Shown here: one piece after another, positions 48,925 through 62,580 of the stretch
Layout: each line of letters starts with the position of its first letter
Position numbering within the stretch: position 1 is the stretch's first letter
Notes under the pieces: model-generated
Told to the model about the DNA's origin: nothing
What the model saw: the letters and a program-made list of their open reading frames with translations, nothing else
The model's database searches: none
Origin: Glandiceps talaboti
Lineage: Eukaryota; Hemichordata; Enteropneusta; Spengelidae
Assembly (NCBI RefSeq): GCF_964340395.1
Contig: NC_135569.1
Coordinates: forward strand, 3,076,540-3,140,539
Direction: 5' to 3'
Length of the DNA: 64,000 bases
Translations under genes and position numbers: made by a program

Positions 48925-49437
48925 CAATATTCGACCAACTGTACCTGTAGCTTGCCTCAAGCTGTGCTAAAACTACCTACTAGCAGCAAGTTTCTCTATT
49001 GATCACAGTGTACAATCTTTCACTCCCTGATGTTTAATTGTAAACAAATTGTTGATAAGAGCAAGGCTGGTTAGTCACTACACAGATAATATGACACACC
49101 ATAGACCGTCCACAGGGTCTATGGACACACATACATTCTCTCACTTCTCTCAGAATAATAAACAAACAACTCCAACATTTGATGTTAAATTAGCAACTAG
49201 AAACGTGGGTGGAGGGTCTATGCTAGAACACAATACAACATTGCAACTTTGTTTGTTATACCAGATTAGATATACCAGCGTCACTGTCCTGAAGACTCTA
49301 CTTAAAACACCACTGGTGAAATGTACACTAATTAAACATCAGGGAGTGAAAGATTACACTGTGATCAATAGAGAAACTTGCTGCTAGGAGACACAGCTTG
49401 AGACAGACTAAGAGATACAGTTGGTCGAACATTGATT
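48925..49437. mobile_element. Foldback (MITE-like) element with roughly 115-bp terminal inverted repeats
   Basis: Inner arms 48980-49038 and 49331-49387 match with a 2-bp indel. Shorter matches (TTCGACCAACTGTA, TCAAGCTGTG) continue outward to about 48925 and 49437. The internal roughly 290 bp have no transposase and include a small hairpin (CCATAGACC/GGTCTATGG at 49099-49124). It is non-autonomous and its superfamily is unknown. Confidence 0.75.
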
Positions 49438-50263
49438 AAGAACATGATATGTTGTTGAACACCACATGCTATTTAATGAATACAATGTGTAAGATTTCGT
49501 TTAAAAACAGCGGATTTGTTCGGAGAATGTTTGTTTGTAAATCAAAAGCACAAGAAGAGAACTTGTGTATTAACCATTACACAGTGCTTCAACAATAACT
49601 GTAAATAATTTTAAGGTAAACGATCTATGTATTGATGTATTACATTTTGTGTATAAATTGTTTTATTATCAGTTCTAAATACAAAATATGCTGTGTTGTA
49701 ACACCACTAGTTTAACTCCTCCTCATGCAACAAACACTCGGCATAAAGTGTAAAAAATCAAAACATTTCACCTAGCTTAAGATGTCACTTCTCGCATTCA
49801 AAGTGTATATGTGATAACACCACCTTGTCTGACATAGAAGGTGTAACTTTATCTTACAGACAGGGTGGGAAACTTTAAAAGGATTCAAATCAAAGTTGAA
49901 TAATAAATAGAGTCATTCTAACACGCCTAGTCAAGTACAATTATATATCTACAATCCCGCTTGTCCGTTGTTTTGGAGTGCAGTAGGAACATTGAGAGTT
50001 AAATAGCTCAAATGACGTAAAGTTGTAATAAATCATAATTACGTGACGTTGCCAAGACAACAGTACAAATTTGGCAACATTAACTCCATTCCAAAACAAG
50101 TCATGTAGTACATCTTTAAACGAACTTATCTAGTTCAAAAAATCCAACAAGAGTGCATTATTGCATAATTTAAAAGTTGTTTTTAAACGTACATAGAAGT
50201 TGTAAATGGTGACTCATGATTCCAAATGTTTGAATGATAATTTACATCAGTCTTCATGGTATG

Positions 50264-51384
50264 AACGGTAGTATCACTAAATAGGTAGTGATTGCAACAG
50301 CATTATAGCGTACCACTGAGTAGGTAGTGATTCAACGGTAGTACCACAGTGTAGGTAGTGATTCAACGGTAGTACCACAGTGTAGGCAGTGATTTCAACG
50401 GTAGTACCACTAAGTAGGCAGTGATTTCAACGGTAGTACCACTAAGTAGGCAGTGATTTCAACGGTAGTACCACTAAGTAGGCAATGATTTCAACGGTAG
50501 TACCACTAAGTAGGCAGTGATTTCAACGGTAGTACATCAGTGTAGGCAGTGATTTCAACGGTAGTACCGCTAAGTAGGCAATGACTTCAACGGTAGTACC
50601 ACTAAGTAGGCAATGATTTCAACGGTAGTACCACAGTGTAGGCAGTGATTTCAACGGTAGTACCACATTGTAGGCAGTGATTTCAACGGTAGTACCACTA
50701 AGTAGGCAGTGATTTCAACGGTAGTACCACTAAGTAGGCAGTGATTTCAACGGTAGTACCACTAAGTAGGCAATGATTTCAACGGTAGTACCACAGTGTA
50801 GGCAGTGATTTCAACGGTAGTACCACTAAGTAGGCAGTGATTTCAACGGTAGTACCACAGTGTAGGCAGTGATTTCAACGGTAGTACCACTAAGTAGACA
50901 GTGATTTCAACGGTAGTACCACAGTGTAGGCAGTGATTTCAACGGTAGTACCACTAAGTAGGTAGTGATTCAACGGTAGTACCACTAAGTAGGCAGTGAT
51001 TTCAACGGTAGTACCACAGTGTAGGCAGTGATTTCAACGGTAGTATTACAGTGTAGGTAGTGATTCAACGGTAGTACCACAGTGTAGGCAGTGATTTCAA
51101 CGGTAGTACCACAGTGTAGGCAGTGGTTTCAACGGTAGTACCACTAAGTAGGCAGTGATTTCAACGGTAGTACCACAGTGTAGGCAGTGATTTCAACGGT
51201 AGTACCACTAAGTAGGCAGTGATTTCAACGGTAGTATTACAGTGTAGGTAGTGATTCAACGGTAGTACCACAGTCTAGGCAGTGATTTCAACGGTAGTAC
51301 CACAGTGTAGGTAGTGGTTTCAACGGTAGTACCACTAAGTAGGCAGTGATTTCAACGGTAGTACCACTAAGTAGGCAGTGATTT
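50264..51384. repeat. 32-bp tandem array, about 35 copies, two variants
   Basis: The unit is TTTCAACGGTAGTACCAC followed by TAAGTAGGCAGTGA. Two alternatives, CACTAAGTAGG and CACAGTGTAGG, are interspersed along the array. Some units are 31 bp through loss of one T. GGTAGTACC in each copy is an odd-length palindrome. Units touch directly, so it is not a CRISPR-type array. Confidence 0.95.
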
Positions 51385-53291
51385 GGTTAGGGATTATTGT
51401 AAGAAAGTGCAGTGCCTCATCCCATCGACTGACCTTGTTCAAAGAACAAGCCAGTAAATTGAGGATACGTTTATTGTATTTAATAATTCCATTTCCCATT
51501 TGGTAATTTACTCCTTATAACCAGGTATTGACAGGCATGTCAAATTCATCTCAATAAGACATACATAGAATATGTGATTTAATATTCGAACTCATAACAT
51601 ATCATCGAGTCACTTAAAGGCTTAGACACAGACAAACGAAGACATGTTAGGCCGTAAATGTTCTAGGTAAGACATATTATAATGCCATAAGTGATCAACG
51701 AAAGTACCCTTTCCTGTAATCCTAAAATACTCACTGAGGTTTAGGAAGAGACGGGGAGTAAACAAAGTATTCATCGTAAAAATATTAATTTGATGTAAAG
51801 GGCATCTAAATTTTAATTTCCATTAATGGGGTAAAAGTTCAATATGTATGCCTTTGTACTTTTTTGGTGAATCCTAAGCTGTGCCACAGACGTGCTTTTG
51901 TAATGGTACTATTTTCATTATTTAATAACATTCATTAGGAATTCTTCTCAATTTGTTCTTTGCGTTGTCTAAATCTACATTTTTCTGGAAGTATAAACCT
52001 CATAAGTTGTATACATGTGCTATGCATCAATTGCAGTATTTAACGGATTTAAGGCTTAAACTCGCCAGTTTTCGATTCTGCAAATTTGCTTTAAGTATAG
52101 CACATACTACTTTTTCGTCACTTCATAAGCCGAAATGTCATTCGACTGTCAAACCTTACATTTTTCAACTAGTGTTATCCGTCATTTTGTCAAGGAAGAA
52201 CGTGATTTCACCACTGAATTAGGCGTTATCTTTTAGACAGCGAACATTGCAAATTTCAACAATTATTAAACATGATCTTAAATGTGAAGTTATAAACACG
52301 AGAAATACATCGGAATGGGTCGTAAATTCGTGTGATACGAAATATAATAATGTTATCAAAAACGAACATCTCCACCATTGTCATTTTACCATAATAAACA
52401 TAACATGCGACATAATAAACAAATCACTCCTTGTTTAGGCGGTTTTTTTTACTTATGGTGGGAATATTTGATCCTATTTGATAACAGTAATGACGTCCAC
52501 TGGCTGTACTCCCTTTGGGATGTGACATAGAAAAAGTGGCGGACTTAGTGTGTGAAACTATTTTTTTTTTCAAAATGGTAAGAATTAAATCACAAGAATT
52601 AAACGTGAAGGAAAGACAGTTTCTCTGTCACATAATTTTGGCGGGGAAGGTGTGCTGCAGACGAGATGATGATTCCATACCCATTGCAAGTGTTACCACA
52701 TTTTAGCAAGAGAATGTAAGAAAGCTATGAAATCTGAATAACGTGAGCTATATGTCAAGTGTTACATTTAAAATGTCGATAGTATGTTCTTCAGAGATGT
52801 TGAAATTGTGAAAGTGTATATTTTATCAAACAACTGTTTTATATCACACATGTCTGACACTTCACACAAGTTGTGACGTTGGTTTAGCACCAAACTCATT
52901 CGACATCTGCAAGTATTATGATTGACGGCACGGCACACATATATGATTTCCATCCCTTGAGAAGGTGTTGGTTATAAACACATGGTATTGCATATAGCAT
53001 GAAACAACTTCTATAACATGGAGCAAGCCGCTATATCAACATAAAGATTATGGTCGATGAGATTTGGCGTTCTAGATATACCATGTTGATGATGGCACAG
53101 AAATGTAAAGATGCCGTTAGATAAATAAACACATATAGGTTATAGTTTGAATCACTGGTAGTCAAACATATCATCAAAAACTTAAGTATGTCTTATATGG
53201 GTCTCTAGACTTAAGATATGTTATTCACCATTCTTTGTATTTGCTCACACTTTACACATGTATATGCAATCATGCATCACAATCCATGCCT

Positions 53292-53334
<43 letters not shown>

Positions 53335-56300
53335 TACATACATACATACATACATACATACATACATACATACATACATACATACATACACCTTCCCACT
53401 TTGCATACGACCTACTTTATATTTGGAGAAAAGGGAAACGATAACGTTAATCCTTTTCAGTATTTGAATTACTTATCTTCATCTTATAGTCAACCAAGAT
53501 TAGCATTTAGTGATTGCAGTGAAAGTGGAGTATTATGATTTAAGTTTTACATATTTTAGATTTATAGTACCTCCCTTTCACTGTAGTACTGCAAAGGAAC
53601 AAGGTATGATAGAATCCTAGAATTCTGTCGGATTTATGTTTAAAATCTAAAGAATCTAAAATACCTTAAAACATAGTAATGATTCTGTAGTTTGTTGACA
53701 CGTCACACTCTTTCATAAAATATTGAATACACCTATGTTTGCACCCTAAACTACAGCCATTGTGAACCAATGTCAAATATGCTATGAATTATTACTTTAC
53801 AGTCTCGTTGAAAAAAAAACAACATAATAGGTTTTCTAAACTAGAAACTTCTGCTTTGGAGAACAAAATAATTAAGAATTGAGCATGCAGCTGATAGCCT
53901 AGAGTGGAACTATAATTTGAGACCACGCTTTCTGCGGATTCATGCATCAAAGCTATGCATTCCTTTTCAAGGTTATACCTAAGTGGTTTTTTATTAGTAA
54001 TTGCTTGACCGAGTCTTGAATTTAGGGTATTGTCTTACCCAACGTAAATGCCAAGTAAGGTTTTAAATTTCAACTTATATAAATCTTAAATTACTGCTGA
54101 AATGAGTTTTCCCTGAATGGTTCAGAAACAGCTCATTTCCATGGCGCGTGTTTAACCGACCATCTCATTCAAACCATCAAATATTATTTGAAAAACAATC
54201 ATGTTGATGTATGAATGATGGCAGGCAATTAAAAACTACAAAGGAACACGCAACCATTCTTTCTCACTACCTGTGACAACTGAATATTTATAAAGTATTA
54301 AAATCACACAAAAATAACACTCACAAATCTTGTTGGAAATGAGATTGATGCTCCTGGTAACCCGGGTTTTTTTTCATCGAATACTTGGCTGAATTATATA
54401 ATTATGTACCAACACATCTACATTTGTCGGGCTACATTCGGTGTTCTTGATGCATAAAACTCAAACAGTGTTATTCGAAACCTCTATTGTCTGGTTTGAT
54501 GATTATTTTGTTCACAAGAGTGATTTTCACACGTAGAACTGAAAATGTATATTTGGAGTCACTTTTGTCCCTGCGTTCAATACTATCGACGAATGTGTGT
54601 CATCGTATACATGAATAAACACTCGAAAGGTTACAATATCACTACAAAGTACGTTTACAAATATGATGAAGAAACTAATTGAATGTATTATGTGTTGGGG
54701 TTCTGGACAAGTTTCCATGGTTACTGGATTTCTCTACGCACATATCATATCGCAGCTACTCCTGAAAACTTTGTGATCATATCTCAAGAAACTAATTACC
54801 CTGAATAATGTGTTCTATACAATCTTTGATAACATGAGCAGATTCCATTTGTCTCTTCTGGAAATCTGTCCTATTTCTCATGAAAACAAGACTTCAAAAG
54901 ATTACAAAAGACAAACGGTGTAACATTAGAAATTGTTTCCTAAGACATTTCGTACATTTTAGTTTAGATCAGTCACAACAAATTAAGATTTACTTAATGA
55001 TAATTTACAGTTAGCACCCGATTTTCACTTAAGTACTATCATGTAAATTAATCATATGAAGGGAACACTGAGAGCTGTATGATCATTTCCAAATTCTACA
55101 CAAAGGATATGTTATATAGGGCAGCGCGACATATAGGAATGGGCTAATAAAAGTATATTGGGGCTATACCTTTCACGAAGTTTCTTTTGTCTATGTTGAA
55201 GTCACTAAGTAAGAATCTCTACGTTGATATTACTTCATGCGAACCTTTAGTAATGCCTGTATCTGTCGCCATAAACCCAGACGTATTTCATGTTTTGCAC
55301 AGATGTATATATACCCTAGAGTGACACTGCAAAAGAGGTTGTAACGTCGCAAATGGAACACGAAACACTTCAAACAATCACCATGGTAGATGTAACTGAA
55401 TATGTTCTTTTCATTAACCATTGCTCTTGAAGAGGACAAGACCTATGAATTAATTAATTAAAACCTTCTTGGTGCACTCTGAAGAAGATATACCAGCTTT
55501 CCGAAAATACATGATTTGTTGGCAAATGAGGACATGGTGTGTACGGTTTTTCATGAATGTTTACACAAGTCATGGACATTAAACTAGTAATAATTCAGCT
55601 GTATTAGAGGATGATTTAATCGTTTCACATGACGGATGTGTATTTTTCAGTTCCCAAAACTTAATGAAACACATCACAATGTGCTGGCTACTTGGGCTTT
55701 AAAATGTTCATACTATATAAGATCACAGCGATTTGGAACGTTTTGACTCCTATTTTGTGCACCGCAGAAGGAATGACATAGGCCTGGCGCGAATTGTCAT
55801 GACGTAGATCAACCAGGATATATCCCATATGTTTTTTTGTTCGAACGCGTCCAGTCTGGTTTGTGTGCAGCATAATGATATTGTATTCACCAATATTTGT
55901 CTGCGTTCAGCCAGGTAAAATAAGAATAACGCGGGGAGGGGGGGGGGCTTGTCACTACGAGTCGATAGATGAGTACGTTTTTGCTGAATGAAGAAGCATA
56001 TTGGGAAATAACATAAGTATATCTCCTCAAGCATAATTTGTGAAAAAATCAGAAAAATATTGGTGATTTCGAACTTTTCGACTTATAATACGAGCAACGC
56101 AAAACCAGTGACGTAGATAAGGGTTTATCATGGCGTACAACGTCCAGGGTATATAATCAATATTTTCTGTTTACATGCAATAATTTGTCTTGTGCATGGT
56201 ATATTAGTTTTGTCATTAAACAACAGATACTATCTCATTAGAGTATTTAGGTGAACGCATTACCAATATAAAAACTATGAGATTAAGATGTTTTATGAAG

Positions 56301-57200
56301 CGAAATAAAACAAACTGAAAGGTAGAATTGAAAGTATAGAAGGGTAACGTACGTATGCAAGACATTAGTAGTGTGGGTCAAACAACTATGGTAACATTTA
56401 TACAATTCGATGAACATATACATCTATCATGAGGCACGTATATAGATTTTAATATTAATGGTTTTATAGATACGAATATTTTGCCGATGTTGAATATTTA
56501 ATAGTAAACTAGATCTATCCTTATTACCAAAAGCAAAGAAATCCTCCTACCCTAAAGTAATTTGGAAAGTGTTCACGTAAAATCGATCAGCTTGAGGTTT
56601 CCGCCATCATCATTATGTATAGCGCTGTCAGGTTTGAACATCTCTTTCTAAATTACCGAAATAGCAAAACAATAACCCTTGGTGTCTTTTAAATCATTAT
56701 ATATTTAAAAACCGTCTGTTCCCAGACAGACTATTCCACCTTGAAATCTCTCCCAAGTGACACCAGCTGTGTGAAATGTCCAACAACTGCACAGAAAGAC
56801 TCTTTATATAGGGCATAACATAAGCTGTCTTTGAGGATATCAAATCAAACACAGATTTCATAGTTTCCTGATATAAGTTTTATACATATTTCATCAGCCA
56901 ATTCATCGCTAGCTGATGTTGCCCCTTTCGTGAAAAGGTTTCGCTAGCTGTTCTCTGTATTCTATCACGATATTCTACATACAGATAACCATAGTATCTT
57001 TACTTGTTGTTGACAATTTTGGACTGCGGATGCAACAACGATATCTTTTCTTCTACACTAGAATATTTGTTGAACATGTATCAAAATACGTTATTCTTTA
57101 AAGGACGTTCACAAGAATAACAAACCACGCTTAGTACTCTATCAGTCATGTCACAGCATCTGAATAATATTCCTACTTTTTACCGTCCGTAAGGAAGGGT
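51385..57200. other. Gene-poor stretch, nothing recognised
   Basis: Apart from the CA/CATA repeat at 53292, frames are short with no splice pattern or family motif. A poly-G run lies near 55935-55949. Confidence 0.4.
53292..53390. repeat. (CA)n then (CATA)n microsatellite
   Basis: Same CA-to-CATA order as at 4269, about 38 bp plus 62 bp. Confidence 0.96.
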
Positions 57201-57209
57201 TATGCTATA

Positions 57210-57212
<3 letters not shown>

Positions 57213-57259
<47 letters not shown>
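57213..57259. repeat. (GT)n microsatellite
   Basis: About 23 GT units, directly followed by the 57260-57900 repeat block. Confidence 0.96.
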
Positions 57260-57261
<2 letters not shown>

Positions 57262-57369
57262 CATGATATCTCAAAAACTACTAAACCAGTTCTAATGAAA
57301 CTTTGTTCAAATCTTCCATATGGTAATTGCAAGAATAGTTTTGGTTTTGATGAACATTTAATAAAACTT

Positions 57370-57525
57370 AATGAGTCATTTGCATAATTAATGATCTTCA
57401 GAAGTTAGGCCATGTCTTAAGAATACATGCTTCAATTCAACATAATTAATGAGTCATTTGCATAATTAATGACCGTCGGAAGTTAGGCCATGTCTTAAGA
57501 ATACTTGCTTCAATTCAACATAATT
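57370..57525. repeat. Direct tandem duplication of 78 bp
   Basis: AATGAGTCATTTGCATAATT through CAATTCAACATAATT is present twice in a row. A third diverged piece (GAGTCATTTGCATAATT) is near 57740. It follows a GT microsatellite, and the whole block (57200-57910) may be one repeat family. Confidence 0.8.
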
Positions 57526-57977
57526 TGGCGCAAATATTGAGTATAACGAGGCACACTTATCCTGTCAAACTGATGATGGAACTTTTAGTTTTAGTGAAAA
57601 ATATGTAAAAATAATGATCTTTGCTATTCAAACTATATCACAAGAATAACTTGTAAGCTTCTTGTGATTTGAGATACACATCAACAAAGACAAAGCACAC
57701 GTATCCTTTACAACTTGTTGAAGAGGGTTTTAGTTTTAACGAGTCATTTGCATAATTATATTAACGATTTACGGTAATTAGACAATTTCTAAAGAATACA
57801 ACTTTAAATGAAATGTCATATTATTTGAGGCATACATTGAAGATTGCAGAACTTATGAGTCCCATAAAGATTGTTGATGTAGCTTTTGATTGTAATGTCA
57901 CATTTGTATAATTAATGATGTTTGGTGATTAGGTTAAAGCTCTTCCACTACTACCACTACCACCACCACCACCATAA

Positions 57978-59061
57978 ATTGTTACCTCTGTATCTTACTA
58001 AATATGTAACGAGGTTGGATGAAGTACATAGCTATTCTACAAGACAAAGATCAAATCTCAATACGCAGGTGCCAAAAATTAACAGTAATTCCGGCAAGAG
58101 AACCTTAAAATACTCTGGAGCCGTTCTATGGAACAGTCTACCAAAACATGCAAAACATAATACTTTTAGGAATACATACATAAATTATCTTATGTGAGAG
58201 AGGATGACTTCCAGTATGGTGTAACTGGATGACTTCCAGTGTGGTGTAACTGGATGACTTCCAGTGTGGTGTAACTGGATGACTTCCAGTGTGGTGTAAC
58301 TGGATGACTTCCAGTATGGTGTAACTGGATGACTTCCAGTGTGGTGTAACTGGATGACTTCCAGTGTGGTGTAACTGGATGACTTCCAGTGTGGTGTAAC
58401 TGGATGACTTCCAGTGTGGTGTAACTGGATGACTTCCAGTGTGGTGTAACTGGATGACTTCCAGTGTGGTGTAACTGGATGACTTCCAGTGTGGTGTAAC
58501 TGGATGACTTCCAGTGTGGTGTAACTGGATGACTTCCAGTGTGGTGTAACTGGATGACTTCCAGTGTGGTGTAACTGGATGACTTCCAGTGTGGTGTAAC
58601 TGGATGACTTCCAGTGTGGTGTAACTGGATGACTTCCAGTGTGGTGTAACTGGATGACTTCCAGTATGGTGTAACTGGATGGCTTCCAGTGTGGTGTAAC
58701 TGGATGACTTCCAGTATGGTGTAACTGGATGACTTCCAGTGTGGTGTAACTGGATGACTTCCAGTATGGTGCAACTGGATGGCTTCCAGTGTGGTGTAAC
58801 TGGATGACTTCCAGTATGGTGCAACTGGATGGCTTCCAGTATGGTGTAACTGGATGACTTCCAGTATGGTGTAACTGGATGGTTGTGTAAATTTGCCTGT
58901 TGATATTGTTGTTTTCTTTGTCCTATCTTTTTAAACTTTGCTTCTGCATTGTATGCACTTTCTTTTTTGTGTGGTATGTAATGTTTTTGGTGAGTCGTAA
59001 CAGGGCCCAGGTGGAAATCAGCTTTTGTTGTTTCCTGGCCACCCTGTTTTTAAATAAATGT

Positions 59062-59148
<87 letters not shown>

Positions 59149-59182
59149 CACCACCACCACCACTACTACTACTACTACTACA
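57978..59182 (+). mobile_element. 5'-truncated non-LTR retrotransposon with minisatellite inside and TAC tail
   Basis: The region from 57990 to 58197 encodes the C-terminal block of a reverse transcriptase ORF (HSYSTRQRSNL, KRTLKYSGAVLWNSLP), a motif set common at the end of Jockey/CR1/Rex-like ORF2. After the stop comes a 25-bp minisatellite (58198-58883). A short 3' UTR-like sequence with GGGCCCAGGTGG and TTTCCTGGCCACCC follows, then AAATAAATGTC and a long (ACT)n run (59064-59182). The microsatellite looks like the element's own 3' tail. The 5' end abuts a CTACCA-rich tract, which may be the tail of an older insertion. Confidence 0.7.
58198..58883 (+). repeat. 25-bp minisatellite, about 27 copies
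   Basis: The unit is GGATGACTTCCAGTGTGG followed by TGTAACT. Copies are contiguous with no spacers and vary mostly at one base (AGTGTGG or AGTATGG) and at GATGAC/GATGGC. Because 25 is not a multiple of 3, an open frame runs through it on the minus strand by rotating over three units. That ORF is an artefact, not a gene. Confidence 0.95.
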
Positions 59183-61440
59183 TTGACGGTGACAAAACGC
59201 AAGTGTCATATAAATTTACTAAGGTATTCTTGAAATTTCACATAATTTGGGGTATAAGTTGGTGATAACAAAGGATATACGTATAAGAATCCTTAAGGAA
59301 GGCAATCAGTTTACATCTTCTGGTTTTGTAAATGAAGTGTAACACAAGAAACCAACAGCTGATGGGAAGGCAAAGAAGAACACACTACTTTAAAACTGAT
59401 AGTAGATGTCTTTCATGTCATAAAAGATTACATCCGTATACAACTCATCATTGTTTACCTTGTCTACAAGTTTACTCTGTTCTGGATATACGACCATGTT
59501 TAATGATATAAACATAAAACATCACCTTGGAAACCCGGTAGATGTGTGCAAAGAAGTAAGTTGAAGTAGAGAAGGGCATTTGACACTGAACTACTTTTGC
59601 AAATTAGCGTAAGCCCACGACACTTCCGTCGAGTGGATAGACTTTCTTAATTGTCAGGTCCTATGACAATCAGCAGTAAGGGACACAGGAATGAAGTAGA
59701 GACGCGAACCACAATTCATCATAAATGTATGTCAATGCTTATATGTTTATCAATGTCTCGGTTTTAGGTTACCTGTACAATCTGGTATCCTTTGAACCTA
59801 TCTACAATTTACATGGATCGAGTAATGATATTCTAAAATCTAATTATCTGTTCCACTTCAGCATGAAAGCAATTAGAGACGGGTTTTCACTAGACGACAC
59901 TCATCTAACTAATTGGAAGGTTTTCCCCAAGAAAGCTAGTATCTATGTTAAAAGCGAAGACACGGAAAGGTGTTTTAAAAACCAGTGTGTCTATATTTAG
60001 AATAGTCATAACCCACACAGGAAGGTGTTTTCAAGAAAGCTAATAGCTATCTTAAAAGTGAAGACACGGGAAGTTGTTTTTAAGAAAGTTGGTGTGCCTA
60101 TCTTTATAATAGTGAAAACGTGGAAAGGTGTTTTCAAGCAAGCTAGTATATCTAAAGACACGTGAAATTGCTTTTTAAGAAAGCCGGGGTGTCTTTCAAG
60201 AAAGCTAGTATCTGTCTTAAAATTCCAAACACGAAAAGGTGTTTCAAGAAAGCCGTTTGCTATCTTGAAATAGTCAAGACATTAAAAAGTCAAGAGAAGA
60301 AGGAGGCAAAACAGTATCATGCATATCCCAGGGGGAGAATAAATCCTAATAACGTGACAAATAGGGAACTTGCAAACCCGCCATGTTGAATGTAGTAAAT
60401 GCATTTAGCACGTTATGAATTTTTTTTAGAGTTTGTCTTCAGTAAATAAGTAGACAAACGGTTTGTATATTTATCAGTAGCTTACACTAATTATTAACGC
60501 ATAATGTCTGAATATTTTCTCTGTCTTATAGTACATGTCCATCTTCAATATAAATAATTCACGATGAATGTCAAGTGCAGCTGTGAGTCAGTACATTGTC
60601 ACAGTTGATATCGAACTCCACATCAAAATGTCAAGTTACAAAAAAAAACAGCAGGAAGGAATCATATGTTTTACGTCGTTCCCATAGGTCAAAGAGCAAG
60701 GGTCAAATTTCTCGCAAAGCAGAAATCTCGATTGTAGGAATATCACGTCAGCATACATCAATCACAATTTGTTCATGGTCTTGACCGTAATATATTGATT
60801 TATCATGCCGCCATAATGCAGCTACCAGGAGATCAATGCTGCTAATTCCCACTAGATATGAACAAAAAATGTCAAGGTTCTTATAAAGAATTATTTAAAT
60901 TGCTTTTGACAAATGATAATGACCATTGAAACGCAATCTTTGTACCCGAGTCTCACCAGACACAAGGTAAATAAAACATCAAAATTAGATATATCTATAT
61001 ATATGTATGTGTGTTTTGACATTGATTGATATGACCCCTTGTGACCCTAAAGGTCATGGCAAAACTAAATCATTGATTCGTCAGTGGTTCTACCAGTCAA
61101 TCAATCTGGAAGATATAGTTTAGACAACCTTCCTTCGATTAATAGACAAAATGTTTTAGAAAGCTCGTTAAAGATGATTGAGAAATATCGATAAATGACT
61201 GATAACATAATAATTTTATATGTATTTTTTTCCAACTAATGATAACTGATATAATATCGGATGGATTGCAAACTTCATCGTGTCTTCATATTGCAAAATT
61301 CAATGATTTTTTTGGGGGGCTACTAATAATTCCCATATTTTTCTCAAACAAACGTTTTCTTGAGACCATAATGGAAATAGAAACTCAGAGACCTTAGTTG
61401 ACAAGGTTACGATATCGATTCTGATTTTATACAATGAATG
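59183..61440. other. Gene-poor stretch
   Basis: It contains the degenerate repeat at 59925-60265 and otherwise unique A/T-rich DNA with no recognised gene. Confidence 0.4.
59925..60265. repeat. Degenerate tandem repeat, about five units
   Basis: AAGAAAGCTAGTATCT, GTGAAGACACGGAAAGGTG and TTTTCAAGAAAGC recur at irregular spacing of about 55-70 bp. Copies are diverged. It creates short open frames (59725-60000 and 60162-60389) that I do not take as genes. Confidence 0.6.
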
Positions 61441-61441
61441 A

Positions 61442-61509
<68 letters not shown>

Positions 61510-61533
61510 CATCCATCCATCCATCCGTCCGTC
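61441..61533. repeat. (TGTC)n then (CATC/CGTC)n microsatellite
   Basis: About 17 TGTC units, then four CATC and two CGTC units. Confidence 0.96.
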
Positions 61534-61642
61534 TTTTCATATTAATCATATATTTATCTAGTTTATATTCAGATGTGGGGTTATAAACTAAAACGAATGA
61601 ATACCTCTTTATTAAAATTTTCAACACTCACAGTGCGTGTTT

Positions 61643-61821
61643 GTATGTATGTATGTATGTATGTATGTATGTATGTATGTATGTATGTATGTATGTATGT
61701 ATGTATGTATGTATGTATGTATGTATGTATGTATACATGTGTGTATGTATGTATGTATGTATGTATGTATGTATGTATGTATGTGTGTATGTATGTATGT
61801 ATGTATGTGTGTGTGTGTGTC
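61643..61821. repeat. (TATG)n microsatellite
   Basis: About 180 bp of TATG with one ACATGTG break at 61735 and GT changes near the right end. Confidence 0.97.
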
Positions 61822-62580
61822 TACCACTCCTGTTAAGTCCTACGCTACTGAAGTCCAATTCCTTGTACATGTATAATTCGAGAGACTCTGCCATTATCAG
61901 TCATGCAAACTTATTATAATTACAATATTAAGATATCAGTTCATAGCAATGTGTCCAGACCTCATAAAGTTCGTTAAACTAGGTCAATTGTAAACACCAG
62001 GCAAGAAATCTCAGAGAGTAAATCTGTCATCAAATTACAGTGAATGTTTAACAGAAAGTGGTGATCTGGATTAGAACTCGACATATTCTGCCAAGAGACA
62101 CGAATGAACTTGTCGCTTTTAATTTACCAGATGAAAATATACTGCTGTTGAAGGCTTTAGTTCTCAATTGTCAAGTATATCTATTCAAGTAATAATTTGC
62201 CTTCAGGTGGAAGTGTTTGATTTCGTTCCTGACGCTATTCACCCATAAGATAATGAGGTAATTAGGACTCCCTACTGAATGTTTGTGTAACATGCTGACC
62301 CCCTAGCCAGCTCATTGTGTTTATTTCGTCCTTTGAGACGGTGACTCGGTTGCATGCCACGTGCAAGTACGTGTCTATGCTGATCTTTTGCCACCGTTTT
62401 GCGTAGCTTCTGGAATTTCACCAACGTTAGAATTACTGTCGGCTTGTTTGAGTTAAAGAGGTTAAAGGTCAAAGAATTTTATCCTTTCGAGTTTGTCGGT
62501 GTTTCTTTTCAAAATACGCGTGTCAGTTTTCTCGCGTTTTGTAAACGACTTATCAAACTGTCTTATCTCCCAAGAGGTAG

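Noticed and set aside
50264-51384. CRISPR array (32-bp repeat)
   Set aside because: Units are contiguous with no unique spacers, there are no cas genes, and the DNA is plainly eukaryotic.
55688-56034. Overlapping minus-strand ORFs of 61 and 94 codons
   Set aside because: No family motif and no splice context; consistent with chance frames next to a poly-G run.
58138-58824. A 228-codon minus-strand ORF with a 25-residue repeat
   Set aside because: It is the 25-bp minisatellite read across three-unit rotations; the same array lies in a retrotransposon 3' region.
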